Below are positions 58,326 to 64,000 of a stretch of DNA of 64,000 bases, in pieces (within the stretch, counting starts at the first letter, position 1; each line of letters starts with the position of its first letter). Source of the stretch: Chaenocephalus aceratus (Eukaryota > Chordata > Actinopteri > Perciformes > Channichthyidae); the NCBI GenBank assembly GCA_023974075.1, contig CM043791.1:207001-271000 (forward strand), in the 5' to 3' direction. A model generated the notes under the pieces. It worked only from the letters and a program-made list of their open reading frames with translations. It did not search any database and was not told where the DNA came from. The position numbers were made by a program, and so were the translations under genes.

Positions 58326-58523
58326 TTACAGAGAGCCCCCCCCACATCACAGTCCAACACTGAGTCAGAATCAGCTGACTCCTCTCCTCGTCCGCCCGCC
58401 ATCCTCATCACAGCTCCTTCACGAGAAGACATCCACTGCTCTCAGTCCAATCTGACCATATCTGAAGCCTCCAAAGAGCAGCAGCCTTCTTCCAAGCCCT
58501 ATGTAGTGGGGAAGAGACACTGA
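58326..58523 (+). CDS. Candidate spata33-like C-terminal exon
   Basis: After an acceptor (CACACCCAG, ending 58325) the frame is open for 65 codons to TGA at 58521-58523. It is Ser/Pro/Glu-rich, includes PPAILITAPSREDIHCSQS and ends KPYVVGKRH. The segment AILITAPSRED resembles the QIIITRxSNET segment I recall from mammalian SPATA33, and the position between chmp1a and cdk10 on the plus strand is where SPATA33 lies in other vertebrates. A run of eight C near 58336 could hide an indel. The sequence similarity is short and the synteny carries most of the weight. SPATA33 has been described as a calcineurin and autophagy-related adaptor in sperm. Confidence 0.35.
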   Translation, partial: LQRAPPTSQSNTESESADSSPRPPAILITAPSREDIHCSQSNLTISEASKEQQPSSKPYVVGKRH

Positions 58524-58551
58524 ACACACATGAGCTGCCACAGAGGGTAGG

Positions 58552-58584
58552 ATGGGGATCAAAGCAAGCAAACACTATGAAACT
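58552..58584 (+). CDS. Candidate first coding exon, MGIKASKHYET
   Basis: Eleven codons from ATG (58552) to a good donor ACT|GTAAGC. The start MGxxxSK resembles the N-terminus of SPATA33 (MGLSKSK, recalled) and could be N-myristoylated. It lies just downstream of the C-terminal exon candidate, the wrong order for a single gene, so one of the two calls is wrong or there were tandem copies. No second exon was found before cdk10. Confidence 0.25.
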
Positions 58585-59299
58585 GTAAGCTGTGGTGGAA
58601 TCATGTGGTTAATTCATTAATGGACATAATAGCCTACAGCTAAATTAAATGAATAATCTCTCTCCAGTGTCATTTTATCAAGCACATACATATTTATTTT
58701 TACTGACTCATACTTTGTGTTTACCCTCCTTAAATCTGCACCTTGTTGAGGTTTTTTATGGCCATAATCTATGAAATCTATAATAATGCAACTTTATTGG
58801 TTAGTTAGTTATTAGTAAAGCTCAGTCTGTGGACCAGTTGTATAATGATCAAAATAAAATATGTTTGATTGGTTTTAAGAAATAGGAAGAAGCTTGAAAG
58901 TGAATGGACTTACTGCTTCAAGTTTGACTTTGTTTAATAAATATGTTTATTTATTTAAGTGAAATTCAAAATTGCTGGAGTAGCCCTTCATGAATTACTC
59001 CTATTACTGTTAATGCTTATGCTTTCTATGTGCTCACAGTAGGCTAATTCTAATAACGTTAATAGAAGCCATGGGCAATATATTCCATGTTGTTTTGATG
59101 ACTATGTTGATTACATGTGTGGTACAATCATAAAGGGAAAAGGCAGATACGTTTACATGTTTATTTGTTATTTTATTACAGTTCTCGAAGATGGAGTCAA
59201 AATGGACTTTACAAAAACCGACCATTTGCGGATGATGTGATCACAGCCAGTTCACAACACACTGGAACTCCGGGAAAGCACTTAGTTGTCCTGTTGGTG

Positions 59300-59449
59300 T
59301 CCAAAAGCATAACAATATGGCGGCGCCCCACTCGGTGTGCTCGGTGTGCTTCTTATTATACATCCATGGGTGTGCTGCGGACTGTCGAGTTAAAGCCAGA
59401 AGGGACGATACCCTTGTCTTCTGAGGTTGAAAACAACCTTAACGAAAGG
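59300..59449 (+). promoter_or_regulatory. cdk10: Likely cdk10 promoter / 5' UTR
   Basis: This is a CpG-richer stretch directly upstream of the cdk10 start, containing 'aacaatatggcggcgcccca' (a CAANATGGCGGC, YY1-like word) and a tandem 'gtgtgctcg'. The frame of exon 1 stays open upstream, but that part lacks the sequence expected in CDK10. Confidence 0.4.
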
Positions 59450-63217
<3,768 letters not shown>

Positions 63218-64000
63218 GTCAGTCACACACATGGACTGGAAACACCAACGCTGAGGCTGCACTTCTTTTTCTACTTTATAGACTTGGGAACAGATTCTCT
63301 CACTTTCCGGAGAGGATTACATACATCTATCCAACAACAGTACGTGGTCAGCTTGTTGACACACCAAGTTGATGCTAACATTACTTGCTAGTTGTTTTAT
63401 GCTAGTTTAAATAACATTTGTTCAGGTTAACTCAATTGACTTCTTATCTGTGAAACAGCTGAACAGTTAAATAGCATATATATGAAATGATTCAGACACA
63501 TTTTGACTTCTGGGATAAATATGTTTTGGTGTATTGACAAAAAGATTGTACTTCAGACAGAATGACACATTAAAGAGTAATGCCATGATGTTGTCCGGAC
63601 TCAGGTCTGGTGTAGCGGCAGGATAGACGGATGTGTTTAAAGCATCTTCAGCCTGTTATGTTTAATGAAACATATAGGTTGGCCGGTTATCTTCGTACAA
63701 CATTGGATGTGATACATTTCAAATATTCTTGCTTCAAAAACATCTAGTCGATGAAGGAAGTGAATCTTTTTTACATATCAATTATATAAGAGGAGTCATA
63801 ATGTAGGGGCATCTTCCATAACAAACATCCAGGTACAGTTTGAAGAGATGAATGCTGAGATGCACGAGAAAAGAATGGATGGTTTTAGAGTTCTCAATGA
63901 CATACATATACAACTATATAAATATATAGTGTTATATTTAGGTCTGATTCTCTAGACACTGAAAACAAAGGCTTATAGAAATGTAAAAGCAGATTTAGAG
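63218..64000. other. cdk10 intron, no further exon seen
   Basis: I searched for the next conserved CDK10 segment (DLKVSNLL-like) and did not see it before the window ends. No repeats were recognised. Confidence 0.5.

Noticed and set aside
59117..59449. N-terminal extension of cdk10 by the in-frame upstream open stretch
   Set aside because: The upstream codons do not resemble CDK10 and contain promoter-like, CpG-rich sequence; the ATG at 59450 gives the expected protein start.

Overview
The window looks like teleost (ray-finned fish) nuclear DNA. It has multi-exon genes with GT-AG introns, and L2/Rex1-type LINE tails, hAT, PIF/Harbinger, Kolobok-like and piggyBac-like transposon remains, and long GT-rich simple and tandem repeats. 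There is nothing bacterial or organellar here. The gene content supports the same view: chmp1a (minus strand, 6737-18482) and cdk10 (plus strand, 59450 to beyond the recognised exons at 63217) have the orientation they have in the vertebrate block CHMP1A-SPATA33-CDK10, with a weak spata33-like candidate between them (58326-58584). Vertebrate synteny is recalled knowledge; the exon reading is from the sequence.

Layout. 1-6.7 kb: a duplicated non-coding segment with a MITE in one copy, a piggyBac-type C-terminal fragment, a fold-back MITE, an (AC)n tract and the likely 3' UTR of chmp1a. 6.7-18.5 kb: chmp1a, seven coding exons giving 198 residues. Its last coding exon is only 22 nt and lies 8 kb from the previous one, across an intron holding a fold-back element that carries a 4.5-kb GT-rich minisatellite and a pyrimidine minisatellite. 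19.1-26.2 kb: two elements with TTAA target duplications (Kolobok-like). The larger encodes a THAP-domain exon and is split by a 2.8-kb element with long inverted arms. 26.3-29.7 kb: an L2-type LINE. 29.7-31.1 kb: two exon-like segments of an unidentified minus-strand gene and a hAT element. 32.0-42.5 kb: a non-autonomous element containing an 8.5-kb Harbinger transposon, with a broken DDE transposase, a broken MADF/BESS partner gene and a 3.8-kb minisatellite in the transposase intron. 43.8-47.1 kb: a CHMP4-like ESCRT-III gene missing about 30 residues from its helical core. 48.9-56.2 kb: a Rex1/CR1-type LINE, then a 4.4-kb near-palindromic transposon with a 6-bp target duplication, inserted in a minisatellite. 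58.3-64 kb: the spata33-like exons and cdk10.

The host genes share themes rather than an operon. chmp1a and the chmp4-like gene both encode ESCRT-III membrane-remodelling subunits; cdk10 is a cyclin-M-dependent kinase. Most of the DNA is nested transposons, several of which enclose expanded tandem arrays. Single-base deletions, mostly in short homopolymers, interrupt cdk10 (twice) as well as LINE and Harbinger reading frames, so uncorrected assembly indels are a real possibility and the 'pseudogene' calls should be read with that in mind.
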